Assembly (NCBI RefSeq): GCF_000717875.1
Contig: NZ_JOCT01000017.1
Location: 1-64,000 of the forward strand
Source of the DNA: Streptomyces sp. NRRL S-455
GTDB lineage: Bacteria > Actinomycetota > Actinomycetes > Streptomycetales > Streptomycetaceae
Direction: 5' to 3'
Length of the DNA stretch: 64,000 bases
Within the stretch, counting starts at the first letter, position 1, and each line of letters starts with the position of its first letter. A program made the position numbers and the translations under genes. A model generated the notes under the pieces. It did no database searches. It had not been told where the DNA came from and saw only the letters and a list, made by a program, of their open reading frames with translations. Positions 33,530 through 41,894 of this stretch are shown here, piece by piece.

Positions 33530-34084
33530 TCACGCCGCCGCCCTCAGCGGCCGACGTTGGCTGAGGGCGGCGGAGAACTGGTCGGTGACCTGGTCGAGTG
33601 CCTCCCGCGTGGCCTGTTCGATGAGGATGCCGCCGTCCTGCCGTACCTCGATGTGCTTGTCCAGGACGAACCAGCCGGGGGTGATGTGCGCGGGGCCCAT
33701 GGAGGCGAGGACGGGGCGCAGCGCGTAGTCGATGGCCAGGACGTGGGCGGTCGTGCCGCCGGTAGCGAGGGGCAGCACGGTCTTGCCCTTCAGCGCGTAC
33801 TGCGGCAGCAGGTCGAGCAGCGCCTTGAGTAGCCCGGAATAGGCGGCCTTGTAGACGGGGGTGCCGATCACGACCCCGTCCGCACGCTCGAACAGGGCGG
33901 TGGCCCGGGCGATCGCCGGATGGCCGAAGTCGGCGTGCAGCAGGGCCTCGGACGGGAGCGTGCGGACGTCCAATGGGATCACCTCGTGTCCCTGCTCGGT
34001 GAGGCGGGCGTCGAGGTCGCGCAGGAGACGGGCGGTGCGGGAGGTGAGGGAGGGGCTTCCGGAAACGGAGAGAACGGTGGCCAT
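33530..34084 (-). CDS. NADPH-dependent FMN reductase (SsuE-like), second copy
   Basis: A 184-aa flavodoxin-fold reductase, highly similar over its whole length to the one at 29.9 kb, for example in SGSPSLTSRTARLLRDLDAR, LHADFGHPAIARATALFERA and PAHITPGWFVLDKHIEVRQD. It provides FMNH2 to the monooxygenases of the L5 operon. It is the last gene of that operon, 12 bp after the FAD-linked oxidase. The two copies lie in opposite orientations about 3 kb apart, so they could recombine to invert the segment between them. Confidence 0.92.
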   Translation of the reverse strand: MATVLSVSGSPSLTSRTARLLRDLDARLTEQGHEVIPLDVRTLPSEALLHADFGHPAIARATALFERADGVVIGTPVYKAAYSGLLKALLDLLPQYALKGKTVLPLATGGTTAHVLAIDYALRPVLASMGPAHITPGWFVLDKHIEVRQDGGILIEQATREALDQVTDQFSAALSQRRPLRAAA

Positions 34085-34096
34085 GCGGGGTCTCCT

Positions 34097-35482
34097 TCAG
34101 AGGACTTTGCCCGGGTTGAGGATGTGGTGCGGGTCGAAGGCCGCCTTGATGCGCTGCTGCAACCCGTGCTGCTCCGGGCCGAGTTCGTCCGCGAGCCACC
34201 GCCGCTTGAGGGTGCCCACGCCGTGCTCCCCGGTGAGAGTGCCGCCCAGGCGCAGTGCGGCGGTGAAGATGTCGCCCGCCGCCCGCCAGGCCGTGTCCGG
34301 AATGCCGGGCGCGTCGGGGTCCAGGACGAGGATGGGGTGGAGGTTGCCGTCCGCGGCGTGCGCGAAGGTGAAGATCCGTACGTCGTGGCGCTCGGCGGCC
34401 GCGTTGATCTCGCGGACGGCGTCGGCCAGCCGGTTACGGGGCACGGCGATGTCCTCGATCAGCACCCGACCCAGCCGCTCCAGGGCGGGCAGGGCGAGCC
34501 TGCGGGCCGTGAGCAGCCGGTCGGCCTCCGCCGGGTCTGCGGTGGTCTCCACCGATGTCGCGCGCCCGCGCAGCAGCCGTACCGCGAGTTCCGCCTCGGT
34601 CGCCGCCGCGCGTCCGTCGCACTGCAGAAGCAGCAACGCTCCACCACGGGCGCGCAGGTCCGTGCCCTGCGCGTCGTCCACGGCAGCGAGCACCGGCCCG
34701 TCCACCAGCTCCGCCATGGAAGGCTCCAGCCGGGCTGCGGTCAGCGCCGACACGGCCTCGGCACCTTCGGCGAAGGAGCCGAAGTACGCGGCCACGGTGG
34801 CCGTCGACTCCGGCAGCGGGCGCAGCCGCACAGTAGCGGCGGTGATCACGCCCAGGGTGCCCTCCGAGCCGGTGAACAGGGCGGTCAGGTCATAGCCCGT
34901 GACTCCCTTGACCGTACGTCGGCCGGTCCGGATCGGCGTGCCGTCCGCGAGGACCACGTCCAGTCCCAGCACGGCGTCCCGGGTCACCCCGTACTTGGCG
35001 CAGCGCAGCCCGCCCGCGTTGGTGGCGATGTTGCCGCCCACGGTGGAGATCGCCGCGCTGGCCGGATCGGGCGCGTAGCGCAGCCCGAACTCGCCCGCAG
35101 CGCGGTCCAGTTCGGCGGTGATGACGCCCGGTTCGACGACGGCGACCTGGTCGTGCGGGTCCAGCTCGAGGATCCGGTTCATCCGGGACAGGTCCAGCAC
35201 GACCGTGCCCGTGCCGGCGTTCGCGCCGCCGGACAGTCCGGTCCCGGCCCCGCGGGGCACGACCGATACCCGCAGTGCGTGCGCATGCCGCAGCGTCGTC
35301 CGCACGTGCTCGGCGTCCGCCGCGCGCACGACGGCCAGGGGCTCGCCGCCCGGACGGCTGCCGGAACGGTCGGCGGCGTACGGGGCGGTGGCTTCGGGGC
35401 CGGTGATGAGCGTGTCACCCGGCAGGTCACGGCTCAGGGCGGTCAGCAGGTCCTCGTCAGTGCCGAGTCGACTGACGGTCAT
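34097..35482 (-). CDS. FAD-linked oxidase (GlcD-like, VAO family)
   Basis: A 461-aa flavoprotein of the vanillyl-alcohol oxidase/GlcD type. The FAD-binding PP-loop is PRGAGTGLSGGAN, followed by VEPGVITAELDRAAGEFGLR, VGGNIATNAGGLRCAKYG and GVTGYDLTALFTGSEGTLG; the C-terminus has THAADGNLHP-like FAHAADGNLHP and TGEHGVGTLKRRWL. Relatives oxidise glycolate or D-lactate. In a sulfonate operon it may oxidise the carbon skeleton freed by desulfonation (for instance glycolate or a hydroxyacid), which is inference. Its ATG overlaps the stop of the chimeric gene. Confidence 0.9.
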   Translation of the reverse strand: MTVSRLGTDEDLLTALSRDLPGDTLITGPEATAPYAADRSGSRPGGEPLAVVRAADAEHVRTTLRHAHALRVSVVPRGAGTGLSGGANAGTGTVVLDLSRMNRILELDPHDQVAVVEPGVITAELDRAAGEFGLRYAPDPASAAISTVGGNIATNAGGLRCAKYGVTRDAVLGLDVVLADGTPIRTGRRTVKGVTGYDLTALFTGSEGTLGVITAATVRLRPLPESTATVAAYFGSFAEGAEAVSALTAARLEPSMAELVDGPVLAAVDDAQGTDLRARGGALLLLQCDGRAAATEAELAVRLLRGRATSVETTADPAEADRLLTARRLALPALERLGRVLIEDIAVPRNRLADAVREINAAAERHDVRIFTFAHAADGNLHPILVLDPDAPGIPDTAWRAAGDIFTAALRLGGTLTGEHGVGTLKRRWLADELGPEQHGLQQRIKAAFDPHHILNPGKVL

Positions 35483-36036
35483 CCGGCGCCCTCCAGCGCA
35501 CCGCTGCCGACGGCGAGCAGCGCCACGTCCTCCTGCGGGACGTGCACCGGGGCGCACTGGACGTCGCGGAAGTGGCGCTCCAGCGGGTTGTCACGGCTCA
35601 GCCCCGGATTGCCCGACAGCCGTACCGCAAGCCCAACGGCCTCGACGGCGTGCCGGTCGGACAGGATTCGGGCGCCCGAAGCCGGTTCGGGGGTGTACGT
35701 GCCGTCGGCCGTGTCCACCCGCTCGGCGCCGCCGAATACCAACTGTTCGGCCGAATCCAGCCGCAGGGCGATCTCACCGGCAGTCCGGCGGAAGCGTTCC
35801 GTACGGGCGACCGGGTGGCCGAGGTTGGCGGGGCTCCGTTCGTGCGCGAACCGGTGGAAGTACCGCTGGGCCGCGCGGGCCACGCCCAAGTGGGCCTCCT
35901 CCCGCTTCCAGCCCGTCGCGCCCACGCGCAGCGTGACGCTGTCGCCGCCGTCCCAGGCGCCAGCGCGGCCGCCGCATGCGCTGAGGACGCCGATGAGCAG
36001 CCCGGCGAGGGCGAGCGCAACCCCGGCCCGCCTCAC
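35479..36036 (-). pseudogene. In-frame chimera: binding-protein signal peptide fused to acyl-CoA dehydrogenase C-terminus
   Basis: The 185-codon ORF begins with a lipoprotein signal (GLLIGVLSACGG) and the first strand of a sulfonate-type binding protein (SVTLRVGATGWKREEA). It then switches abruptly to the C-terminal helical domain of an acyl-CoA dehydrogenase (SfnB/DszC-like) enzyme: GLAVRLSGNPGLSRDNPLER, then HFRDVQCAPVHVPQEDV. About 300 residues of each parent are missing. The 5' GTGA overlap with the monooxygenase gene and the 3' ATGA overlap with the FAD oxidase gene are both intact, as expected if one deletion joined two co-directional genes. It would export half a flavoenzyme as a lipoprotein, so it is probably non-functional. 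Confidence 0.8.
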
Positions 36037-37136
36037 GCGGCCGCTCCCGAGGCGGCGCGGTGCGCCAGCTCCTGGCGGACCAGCGGGAGGACGTGACGGG
36101 CGTAGTCGATCGCGTCGTTGAGCGGGTCGTACCCCCGGATGGACAGCAGCTCGCAGCCGATGTCGACGTAGTCGAGCAGCGCCTTGGCGACCGTCTCCGG
36201 GGAGCCGACCAGCGCTGTGGAGGCGCCGGCGGCGTTGGTGGCCGCGGCGGGCGCGGTCCACAGGCAGCGGTCGTGCACCTCACCGCGCCCGGCCACGGCC
36301 AGCAGTCGCTGGGAGCCGACGTTGGCCGGAGTGCCCTGGCCGAGCGCCGGGTAGTGGCGCTGCTGGGCGCGCTGCTCGTGGTTGGTCTTGATCGAGCCGA
36401 GGATGCGGTGGGCCTTCTCCCAGGCCAGCTCGTCGGTGGGCGCGATGATCGGGCGGAAGGAGACCCAGATGCGGGGGCGGGGCCGGCCGGCGGCGTCCGC
36501 GTACTTGTTGACCGCGGCGATCTGGTCGGTGGTCTCCTGCAACGGCTCGCCCCACAGCCCGAAGATGTCGCCCTGCTGCCCACCTACCCGGTAGGCGTCT
36601 TCGGAGGAGCCACCCACCGAGATGGGGATGGTGCCGTTGTAGGGCGTGACGTCGGAGCGGAAGCCCTCGAAGCGGTAGTAAGGGCCCTCGTGGGAGATCG
36701 GGCCGTCCGCCGCCCACACGTCACGCAGGATCCGGATGTACTCGTCCGAACGTGCGTACCGCTCGCCCTTGCTCAGATAGTCGCCCTCACGGCGCTGCTC
36801 CTCGTCGCTGCCACCGGAGATGATGTGCACCACCAGGCGCCCCTTGCTGATCCGGTCCAGGGTGGCCAGGGCGCGGGCCGCGTGGGTCGGGAAGACCACG
36901 CCGGGGCGATGGGCGAGGACGGGCTTGATGCGCTCGGTGTGGTTCGCGACGAACTGGGCCAGCTGGAGCGCGTCGGGCGAGGCGGAATGGTAGGTGACGA
37001 GGGTGTAGTCGAAGCCGCCGTCGTCCAGGGCGCGGGCGTAGCGGCGGGCGTAGTCGACGTCGATGCCGTTGCCCGCGGTGGGGTCGCCCTCGGTGGCGGG
37101 GTTGGGGTGGACGGCGCTGATGAACTCGACCGGCAT
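36033..37136 (-). CDS. LLM-class FMN-dependent monooxygenase (SsuD-like)
   Basis: A 367-aa protein with MPVEFISAVHPNPATEG at the start, LDRISKGRLVVHIISGGSDE, YIRILRDVWAADGPISHEGP, IPISVGGSSEDAYRVGGQQG and VSFRPIIAPTDELAWEKAHR. It is paralogous to the enzyme at 18.7 kb along its whole length, and cleaves a C-S bond of an unidentified sulfonate-like compound. It follows the binding-protein gene by 9 bp and overlaps the chimeric gene by GTGA. Confidence 0.9.
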   Translation of the reverse strand: MPVEFISAVHPNPATEGDPTAGNGIDVDYARRYARALDDGGFDYTLVTYHSASPDALQLAQFVANHTERIKPVLAHRPGVVFPTHAARALATLDRISKGRLVVHIISGGSDEEQRREGDYLSKGERYARSDEYIRILRDVWAADGPISHEGPYYRFEGFRSDVTPYNGTIPISVGGSSEDAYRVGGQQGDIFGLWGEPLQETTDQIAAVNKYADAAGRPRPRIWVSFRPIIAPTDELAWEKAHRILGSIKTNHEQRAQQRHYPALGQGTPANVGSQRLLAVAGRGEVHDRCLWTAPAAATNAAGASTALVGSPETVAKALLDYVDIGCELLSIRGYDPLNDAIDYARHVLPLVRQELAHRAASGAAA

Positions 37137-37145
37137 GGCGGGGGC

Positions 37146-38138
37146 TCACTCCTTGACGAGGCTGGTGTCGACGTGGTCGGCGACGGTCGGATTCGGGGTG
37201 AGGACGCCGATGCCGTGCATGGTGTCGCCGACCTTCTGCACGGCGTCGACAACCTGCGAACTCACCGGCAGCAGGTCGCTGTTGGCCTGGCTGACCAGTG
37301 TCTTAGCGACCTCGGCGGAGGCGCCGTTGTTCTGCTGGATGACCTTGGCGTAGTCGTCCGGGTGTTTCCGCGACCAGGCCAGAGCCTTGTCCAGGCGGCG
37401 GAGGTAGTCGGCGATGGCCGCCTTCTTGCCCTGGTCGGCCAGCGCTTCCTCGGAGGCGCCGATGAAGCCGTAGCCGCTCACGCGCCCGTCGGCGCCGTTG
37501 ACGAGGAGCCGGCCGCCCTGCTGCTCGGCGACCGCCTTGTAGACCCCGAAGGTGGCCCAGGCCTCGATCTTTCCGGAGGTGAACGCGGCCTGTGCGTCGG
37601 TCGGCAGCAGGTACTGCACCTTGACGTCGTCGTAGCTCAGCCCAGCCTGCTGAAGCACGTGTGCGAGCAGGTACTCGGCGATGGATCCCTTGGCCGAGGA
37701 CACCACGACCTTCTTGCCCTTGAGGTCCTTGACGCCCCGCACCGAAGAGCCCTCCCGGACCACGATCCCGGTGTGCGTACCGTCGTTGCGCAGCGCGCCC
37801 ACCGCCTTGACCGGCACACCGCCGGAGAGGGCCTGGAGCGTGGGCAGATCGGCGGCGTACGAGGTGTCCGCGGCGCCCCCCTGCACGGCCTGGAACAGCG
37901 GCGCCGCACCCTCGAACTCGGCCCACTTCACGTTGTACGACGTCCCCTTGAGGGCGCCGGAGGCGTTGAGCAAGGTCTGCAGGTTCTTCGCCTGGTCACC
38001 GATGGTGAGCGTCACACGCGACGAGCTCCCGTCGGAGGCGGCCTCGCTGTCGCCGCCGCAGGCGGTGGTGGCGAGCAGGGCGGTGAGGGAGAGCGCGGCG
38101 CCGAGGGCGCGCACCGCGCGGCCGGTCGTGCGTGTCAT
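37146..38138 (-). CDS. ABC transporter substrate-binding lipoprotein (sulfonate type)
   Basis: A 330-aa binding protein with signal peptide and lipobox (LLATTACGG) and the sulfonate-receptor plan: DQAKNLQTLLNASGALKGTS, VKWAEFEGAAPLFQAVQGGA, LKGKKVVVSSAKGSIAEYLL and GKIEAWATFGVYKAVAEQQG. The ATG at 38138 puts the signal at the N-terminus, with GGGAAC upstream. An in-frame ATG at 38234 would overlap the ATPase stop and add a 32-residue His-rich repeat before the signal; this seems unlikely for an exported protein. It serves the permease and ATPase just upstream. Confidence 0.9.
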   Translation of the reverse strand: MTRTTGRAVRALGAALSLTALLATTACGGDSEAASDGSSSRVTLTIGDQAKNLQTLLNASGALKGTSYNVKWAEFEGAAPLFQAVQGGAADTSYAADLPTLQALSGGVPVKAVGALRNDGTHTGIVVREGSSVRGVKDLKGKKVVVSSAKGSIAEYLLAHVLQQAGLSYDDVKVQYLLPTDAQAAFTSGKIEAWATFGVYKAVAEQQGGRLLVNGADGRVSGYGFIGASEEALADQGKKAAIADYLRRLDKALAWSRKHPDDYAKVIQQNNGASAEVAKTLVSQANSDLLPVSSQVVDAVQKVGDTMHGIGVLTPNPTVADHVDTSLVKE

Positions 38139-38234
38139 GAGGTTCCCGTCGTGCGTGCGGTTTCTGTGGTGGATGTCGTGCGTGCGAATGCTGTGGCCGT
38201 CGTTCATGCGGCTTCTGTGATGGCTGTCGTTCAT
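38139..38234. repeat. Degenerate 24-27 bp tandem repeat between ATPase and binding-protein genes
   Basis: About three and a half units starting GTCGTGCGTGCG or GTCGTTCATGCG alternate with CTTCTGTGATGG-like segments. On the minus strand the frame is open and would encode a His/Arg-rich repeat (NDSHHRSR, HDIHHRNR) leading straight into the signal peptide of the binding protein. It is probably untranslated spacer expansion. Confidence 0.65.
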
Positions 38235-38965
38235 GACCTGGCCTCTTGGAGATGTGCCGAGGCGTCCTCGACGCCGAGCCGGTGCAGCAGTTCGCCGCGC
38301 AGCCGTACGAAGTCGGGGGAGCCGAGGTCGCGCGGCCGCACCAGGCCGACGTCGGCCTCGTAGGCGATCCGCCCGCCGTCCATCACCAGGACCCGGTCGG
38401 CCAGCAGCAGCGCTTCCTCCACGTCGTGCGTGACCAGCAGGACCGAGCAGCCGTGCCGCCGCCACAGGTCTGCGACCAGGCGCTGCGCCTTGCCGCGGGT
38501 CAGGGCGTCGAGGGCGCCGAACGGCTCGTCGAGCAGCAGCAGTTCGGGCTCGCGCACCAGGGCACGGGCCAGCGAGACGCGCTGGGCCTGGCCGCCGGAG
38601 AGGGTCTTGGGCCACCGGCCCGCGTACTCCTCGATGCCCACTTCGGCCAGATACCGCTCGGCGAGCGCTCGGTCGGGGGAGCCCGGCAGTCCGAGCACGA
38701 CGTTGCGCCACACGCGCAGCCAGGGCATCAGCCGCGGCGACTGGAAGGCCACCGAGCGGCGCTCCGGCACGGTCACCTCGCCCTCGGTCTCGCTGTCCAG
38801 CCCGGCGAGGATCTTCAGCAGCGTCGACTTGCCGCAGCCGCTGTGCCCGAGAAGGGCGACGAATTCGCCCTGGTGAAGGGTGAGATCCAGCCCGTCGATG
38901 ACGGTCTTGTCGTCGAAGGCGCGGGTCAGTCCGCGGACCTCCACGTGCGCGGTCATCTCCGTCAC
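38231..38965 (-). CDS. ABC transporter ATP-binding protein (SsuB-like)
   Basis: A 244-aa ATPase: Walker A GHSGCGKST, Q-loop VAFQSPRLMPWLRVWRNVVL, signature LSGGQAQR, Walker B LLLLDEPFGALDALTR and switch VTHDVEEA. Starts at GTG 38965 (GTGA overlap with the permease stop) or ATG 38956. Its short N-terminus and the ALDALTR box mark the sulfonate/taurine/nitrate subfamily. It forms an importer with the permease upstream and binding protein downstream. Confidence 0.92.
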   Translation of the reverse strand: MTEMTAHVEVRGLTRAFDDKTVIDGLDLTLHQGEFVALLGHSGCGKSTLLKILAGLDSETEGEVTVPERRSVAFQSPRLMPWLRVWRNVVLGLPGSPDRALAERYLAEVGIEEYAGRWPKTLSGGQAQRVSLARALVREPELLLLDEPFGALDALTRGKAQRLVADLWRRHGCSVLLVTHDVEEALLLADRVLVMDGGRIAYEADVGLVRPRDLGSPDFVRLRGELLHRLGVEDASAHLQEARS

Positions 38966-39849
38966 GCCCCTTCCCCCTCGAACGAGGACCGCCAGGCCAG
39001 CAGCCGCCGCGACAACAGCCGTACGGCGAAGTCGCACAGCAACCCGAGCACCGCGTACACGGCGAGGCACAGCACGATGACGTCGGTCTGGAAGTACTGC
39101 TGGGCGTTGCTCATCAGGTAGCCGATGCCGGCGTCGGCGTTGACCTGCTCGGCGAAGACCAGCGCCAGCCAGGCGGTCGACAGGGCGTACCGCAGCCCCA
39201 CCAGTGCTCCGGGCAGCGCGGACGGCAGGATCACGTGCCGGATCAGACCGAGGCGGCCGAGCCCCACCATCCGCCCCGCTTCGATGAGTTGTGCGTCGGC
39301 GGAGCGGATGCCGCCGTAGATGTTGAAGTACAGCGGGTACGTCACACCGAGCGCGACCAGCGCGATCTTCGGAGTCTCGTCGATGCCGAACCAGACGATG
39401 AACAGCGGGATCAGCCCCACCCAGGGGATGGCCCGGAACATGCCCATCGACGCGTCGATCACGTCCTCGCCCAGCCGGAACAGCCCAGCGGTGAGCGACA
39501 GCGCGAGGGCGACGGCCGCACCGATGAGGAAGCCGATCGCGGCGCGGCGGCCGGACGCGCCGATGGCCTGGGGCAGTTCACCGGTCTGTGTGAGGTCGAC
39601 GGCCCGTCGGACGACATCGACGGGGGAGGCGAGGACGGACTCGGGCAGCACACCGGTGGTGCTCGTGAGGAACCACACCGCCAGCAGTCCGACCGGCCCG
39701 GCGGCTCGGCGGACGCTGCGCGGCACGCGGAGGCCGGCGCGTTTGCGCGGCCGGGGAAGGGCGGCCGTCTTCGCCGCGTTAGGTGCCGGGGGCGCGGTCG
39801 TGCGCGTCGGCGGGGACGTTCCGGAGACGGTTGTGTTCGGGGAGGACAT
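38962..39849 (-). CDS. ABC transporter permease (SsuC-like)
   Basis: A 295-aa permease with a disordered, proline/threonine-rich cytoplasmic N-terminus (~45 aa), then around six membrane segments including WVGLIPLFIVWFGI and the EAA loop IEAGRMVGLGRLGLIRHVIL. The C-terminus LRLLSRRLLAWRSSFEGEG-like sequence is basic, as usual. The gene follows the rhodanese gene by 49 bp and overlaps the ATPase gene. Confidence 0.9.
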   Translation of the reverse strand: MSSPNTTVSGTSPPTRTTAPPAPNAAKTAALPRPRKRAGLRVPRSVRRAAGPVGLLAVWFLTSTTGVLPESVLASPVDVVRRAVDLTQTGELPQAIGASGRRAAIGFLIGAAVALALSLTAGLFRLGEDVIDASMGMFRAIPWVGLIPLFIVWFGIDETPKIALVALGVTYPLYFNIYGGIRSADAQLIEAGRMVGLGRLGLIRHVILPSALPGALVGLRYALSTAWLALVFAEQVNADAGIGYLMSNAQQYFQTDVIVLCLAVYAVLGLLCDFAVRLLSRRLLAWRSSFEGEGA

Positions 39850-39898
39850 CAGGGCCTCTCGTCGGGAAGGGGGCGGCGGGGGAGCCTGCGGTCAGGGG

Positions 39899-40750
39899 TC
39901 AGTACGGCGGTTCGCCCAGCACCGCTGGGCGGTGGGGGTCGGCGGACCAGGCCGACCAGGAACCCGGGTACAGCGCGGCGGGGATGCCGGCGTGGGCGAG
40001 AGCCGCGATCTGATGGGCGGCCGTGACGCCGGACCCGCAGTACACCCCCACCTCGGTCGCGTCATCGGCACCCAGTGCCGTGAACCGCACGGCGAGCTCC
40101 TCCACATCGCGGAAGGTCCCGTCGGGGTTGAGGTTGTCACCGGTCGGGGCGGACAGCGCACCGGGAATGTGCCCGGCACGCGGGTCGACCGACTCGCTCT
40201 CGCCCCGGTACCGCTCGGCGGCCCGAGCGTCCAACAGCACGCCGTCACGGGCGACTTCGGCCGCCGCGTCTGGGTCCAGTACCGGCAGCCGTCCCGGGGT
40301 GAGCACGATGTCGCCCGGAGTGGGCGCTTCGGGCTCCCCGGCCTCCGTGGGCAGTCCGGCCACGCGCCAGGCGCCCAGCGCACCGTCCAGCAGGGTGACG
40401 TGTTCGACTCCGGCCCAGCGCAGCAGCCACCAGGCGCGGGCGGCGGCGGTGTTGCCGCTGTCGTCGTACACGACCACCGGGCGGCCGGCGGTGAGGCCCC
40501 AGCCGCGTACCCGCGCTTGCAGGTCCGCGGGGTCGGGGAGGGGATGGCGGCCGCCCTCGGGCGTGGGCGCGGCGGCGAGCTCGGTGTCGAGATCGACGTA
40601 GAGGGCCCCGGGGATGTGCTCCTTGAGGTAGTGCTCGCGGCCGTGCGGGTCGCCGAGCCGCCACCGCACGTCGAGGACGAGAGGGCTCGGTTCACCGCTG
40701 TGCAGCAGGGAGTGCAGCTCGGCCACGTCGGTCAGCACCGGGGCGGTCAT
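39899..40750 (-). CDS. Sulfurtransferase (tandem rhodanese, MST-like)
   Basis: A 283-aa protein of two rhodanese domains. The inactive N-terminal domain has VLDVRWRLGDPHGREHYLKE. The active C-terminal domain carries the cysteine in VYCGSGVTAAH. The CGSGVTA loop resembles 3-mercaptopyruvate sulfurtransferases more than thiosulfate rhodaneses (CRKGVTA). It moves sulfane sulfur, so it may channel sulfur from cysteine-derived metabolites or thiosulfate in this operon. ATGA coupling joins it to the hydrolase gene upstream. Confidence 0.9.
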   Translation of the reverse strand: MTAPVLTDVAELHSLLHSGEPSPLVLDVRWRLGDPHGREHYLKEHIPGALYVDLDTELAAAPTPEGGRHPLPDPADLQARVRGWGLTAGRPVVVYDDSGNTAAARAWWLLRWAGVEHVTLLDGALGAWRVAGLPTEAGEPEAPTPGDIVLTPGRLPVLDPDAAAEVARDGVLLDARAAERYRGESESVDPRAGHIPGALSAPTGDNLNPDGTFRDVEELAVRFTALGADDATEVGVYCGSGVTAAHQIAALAHAGIPAALYPGSWSAWSADPHRPAVLGEPPY

Positions 40751-41496
40751 GCCAGGTCCTCCCGTACGGCGAGGTCCTCGCGTACGGCAATGGGCGCGAG
40801 GTCCGGGGAGAGCCGCAGCCGCTCCAGGAACAGCACGATCGTGGCGGCGGCCGTGCGGTGGGTGAGGTCGTTGAGGGCGTCGTGCCGGGTGCCGGCCAGG
40901 CTCACCAGCTCCACACCGGGCAGGGCACGGTAGGCGCGGTGGGCCTCCGGGAGCGGGCTGATGCTGTCGTCGGCGCCGTGCAGCGCGAGGACGGGGACGG
41001 AGATGCCGTCCAGGGCGGGCAGTTCGGCAGGGGCCGGGGCTGTGAGTGCGCCGCGCCGGAACGAGACATCGGAGGTGACTCGGCCCCGGTGTGTGGGGCA
41101 GGCGGTGCGCTGGTCGAGTTCGGCCTCCCAGTCGGTCGTCGCCCCGAGCGCGTACGGTGCGGTGGGCAGGCCCGCGAGGATCAGTGCGTCCAGGCCGGGT
41201 GTGCCATGTGCGGCGAGCGACGCCGCGTACAGGGCGCCGGTATCGGACCCGACCAGTACCCGGGGGCCCGGCAACGTCTCGTCGCGCAGCAGCTTGGCGG
41301 CCTCATCGGTGACCGTTGCCGGGTCCGGGGAGGGATCCGTCAGGGCCCGTACGCGGTAGCCGTCGGCTGCGACGCGGCGGCCGAACCGCTCGTACACGCC
41401 GCCGTGTTCGCCGCGGCCGGGGAGGACGACCAGGGTGCCGCGCGGGGCGATCCCCTCTGGTTCGTCCCAGGCGTGGACAGGCTGAGGAGAGCTCAT
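40747..41496 (-). CDS. Alpha/beta hydrolase
   Basis: A 249-aa hydrolase with an N-terminal TLVVLPGRGEHGGVYERFG oxyanion region, a nucleophile-elbow area PRVLVGSDTGALYAASLAAH in which GSDTG replaces the usual G-x-S-x-G, an Asp in VLALHGADDSISPL and a His in GTRHDALND. Because the elbow residue is Asp rather than Ser in the expected position (G-S-D-T-G), the nucleophile could be the Asp, as in haloalkane dehalogenases and epoxide hydrolases. First gene of the long L5 operon. A start at ATG 41511 is also possible. Confidence 0.8.
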   Translation of the reverse strand: MSSPQPVHAWDEPEGIAPRGTLVVLPGRGEHGGVYERFGRRVAADGYRVRALTDPSPDPATVTDEAAKLLRDETLPGPRVLVGSDTGALYAASLAAHGTPGLDALILAGLPTAPYALGATTDWEAELDQRTACPTHRGRVTSDVSFRRGALTAPAPAELPALDGISVPVLALHGADDSISPLPEAHRAYRALPGVELVSLAGTRHDALNDLTHRTAAATIVLFLERLRLSPDLAPIAVREDLAVREDLA

Positions 41497-41589
41497 GGTG
41501 ACTCGATTCATCGGAGGGCTCAGGAGGTTGAACGGGTCGCACCTGTGCCGTTGCGGGGGCGAGAACGGGACGCGCACATGCGTCGTGGG

Positions 41590-41614
41590 CCCGCACGGCC
41601 GCCGGGCGTGCGGG
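41590..41614 (-). terminator. Strong hairpin between leader L5 and the hydrolase gene
   Basis: CCCGCACG (41590-41597) and CGTGCGGG (41607-41614) form a perfect 8-bp stem with a 9-nt loop, roughly 50 nt after the leader stop and about 95 nt before the hydrolase ATG. There is no U-tract. Confidence 0.55.
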
Positions 41615-41662
41615 GATCAGCTGGACGGGTTCCGGCTCAGCGGAGCACGGCGCGTGAGCGGA

Positions 41663-41743
41663 TCAGCGACAGCGCATCGTGACGGCGCGGCCGAGGTCGA
41701 CCACCCGCCGCCGCGTCAGCCGGGTGCCCGCACCGCAGCACAC
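41663..41743 (-). CDS. Putative regulatory leader peptide (sulfur family), L5
   Basis: A 26-codon ORF ending TRLTRRRVVDLGRAVTMRCR. The L-T-x-R-R-x-V-D-L-G-R core matches leader L1 almost exactly, although the usual His is replaced by Val. Cys codons are present both at the N-terminus (two, right after the start) and next to last. The GTG start at 41743 is a choice among several in-frame starts. No TTGAC promoter of the L2-L4 type is visible. Confidence 0.65.
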   Translation of the reverse strand: MCCGAGTRLTRRRVVDLGRAVTMRCR

Positions 41744-41894
41744 CGCCGACCCGACGGCCGTCGGCCGGGGTCCAGTGCTGTGGGGGCGCGGCCCGCAGGC
41801 CGACGCGTTGGCTGTACGCGGCATGCGCCCAGCATGCAGGAGGCGAAAGCCGTACGTCCAACGACGATTCGCCATCAAAACCGATCACGATCCT

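Noticed and set aside
38139..38234. Extended N-terminus of the binding protein from ATG 38234, coupled to the ATPase stop by ATGA.
   Set aside because: It would put a 32-residue His-rich repeat in front of the lipoprotein signal; ATG 38138 has its own ribosome-binding sequence.
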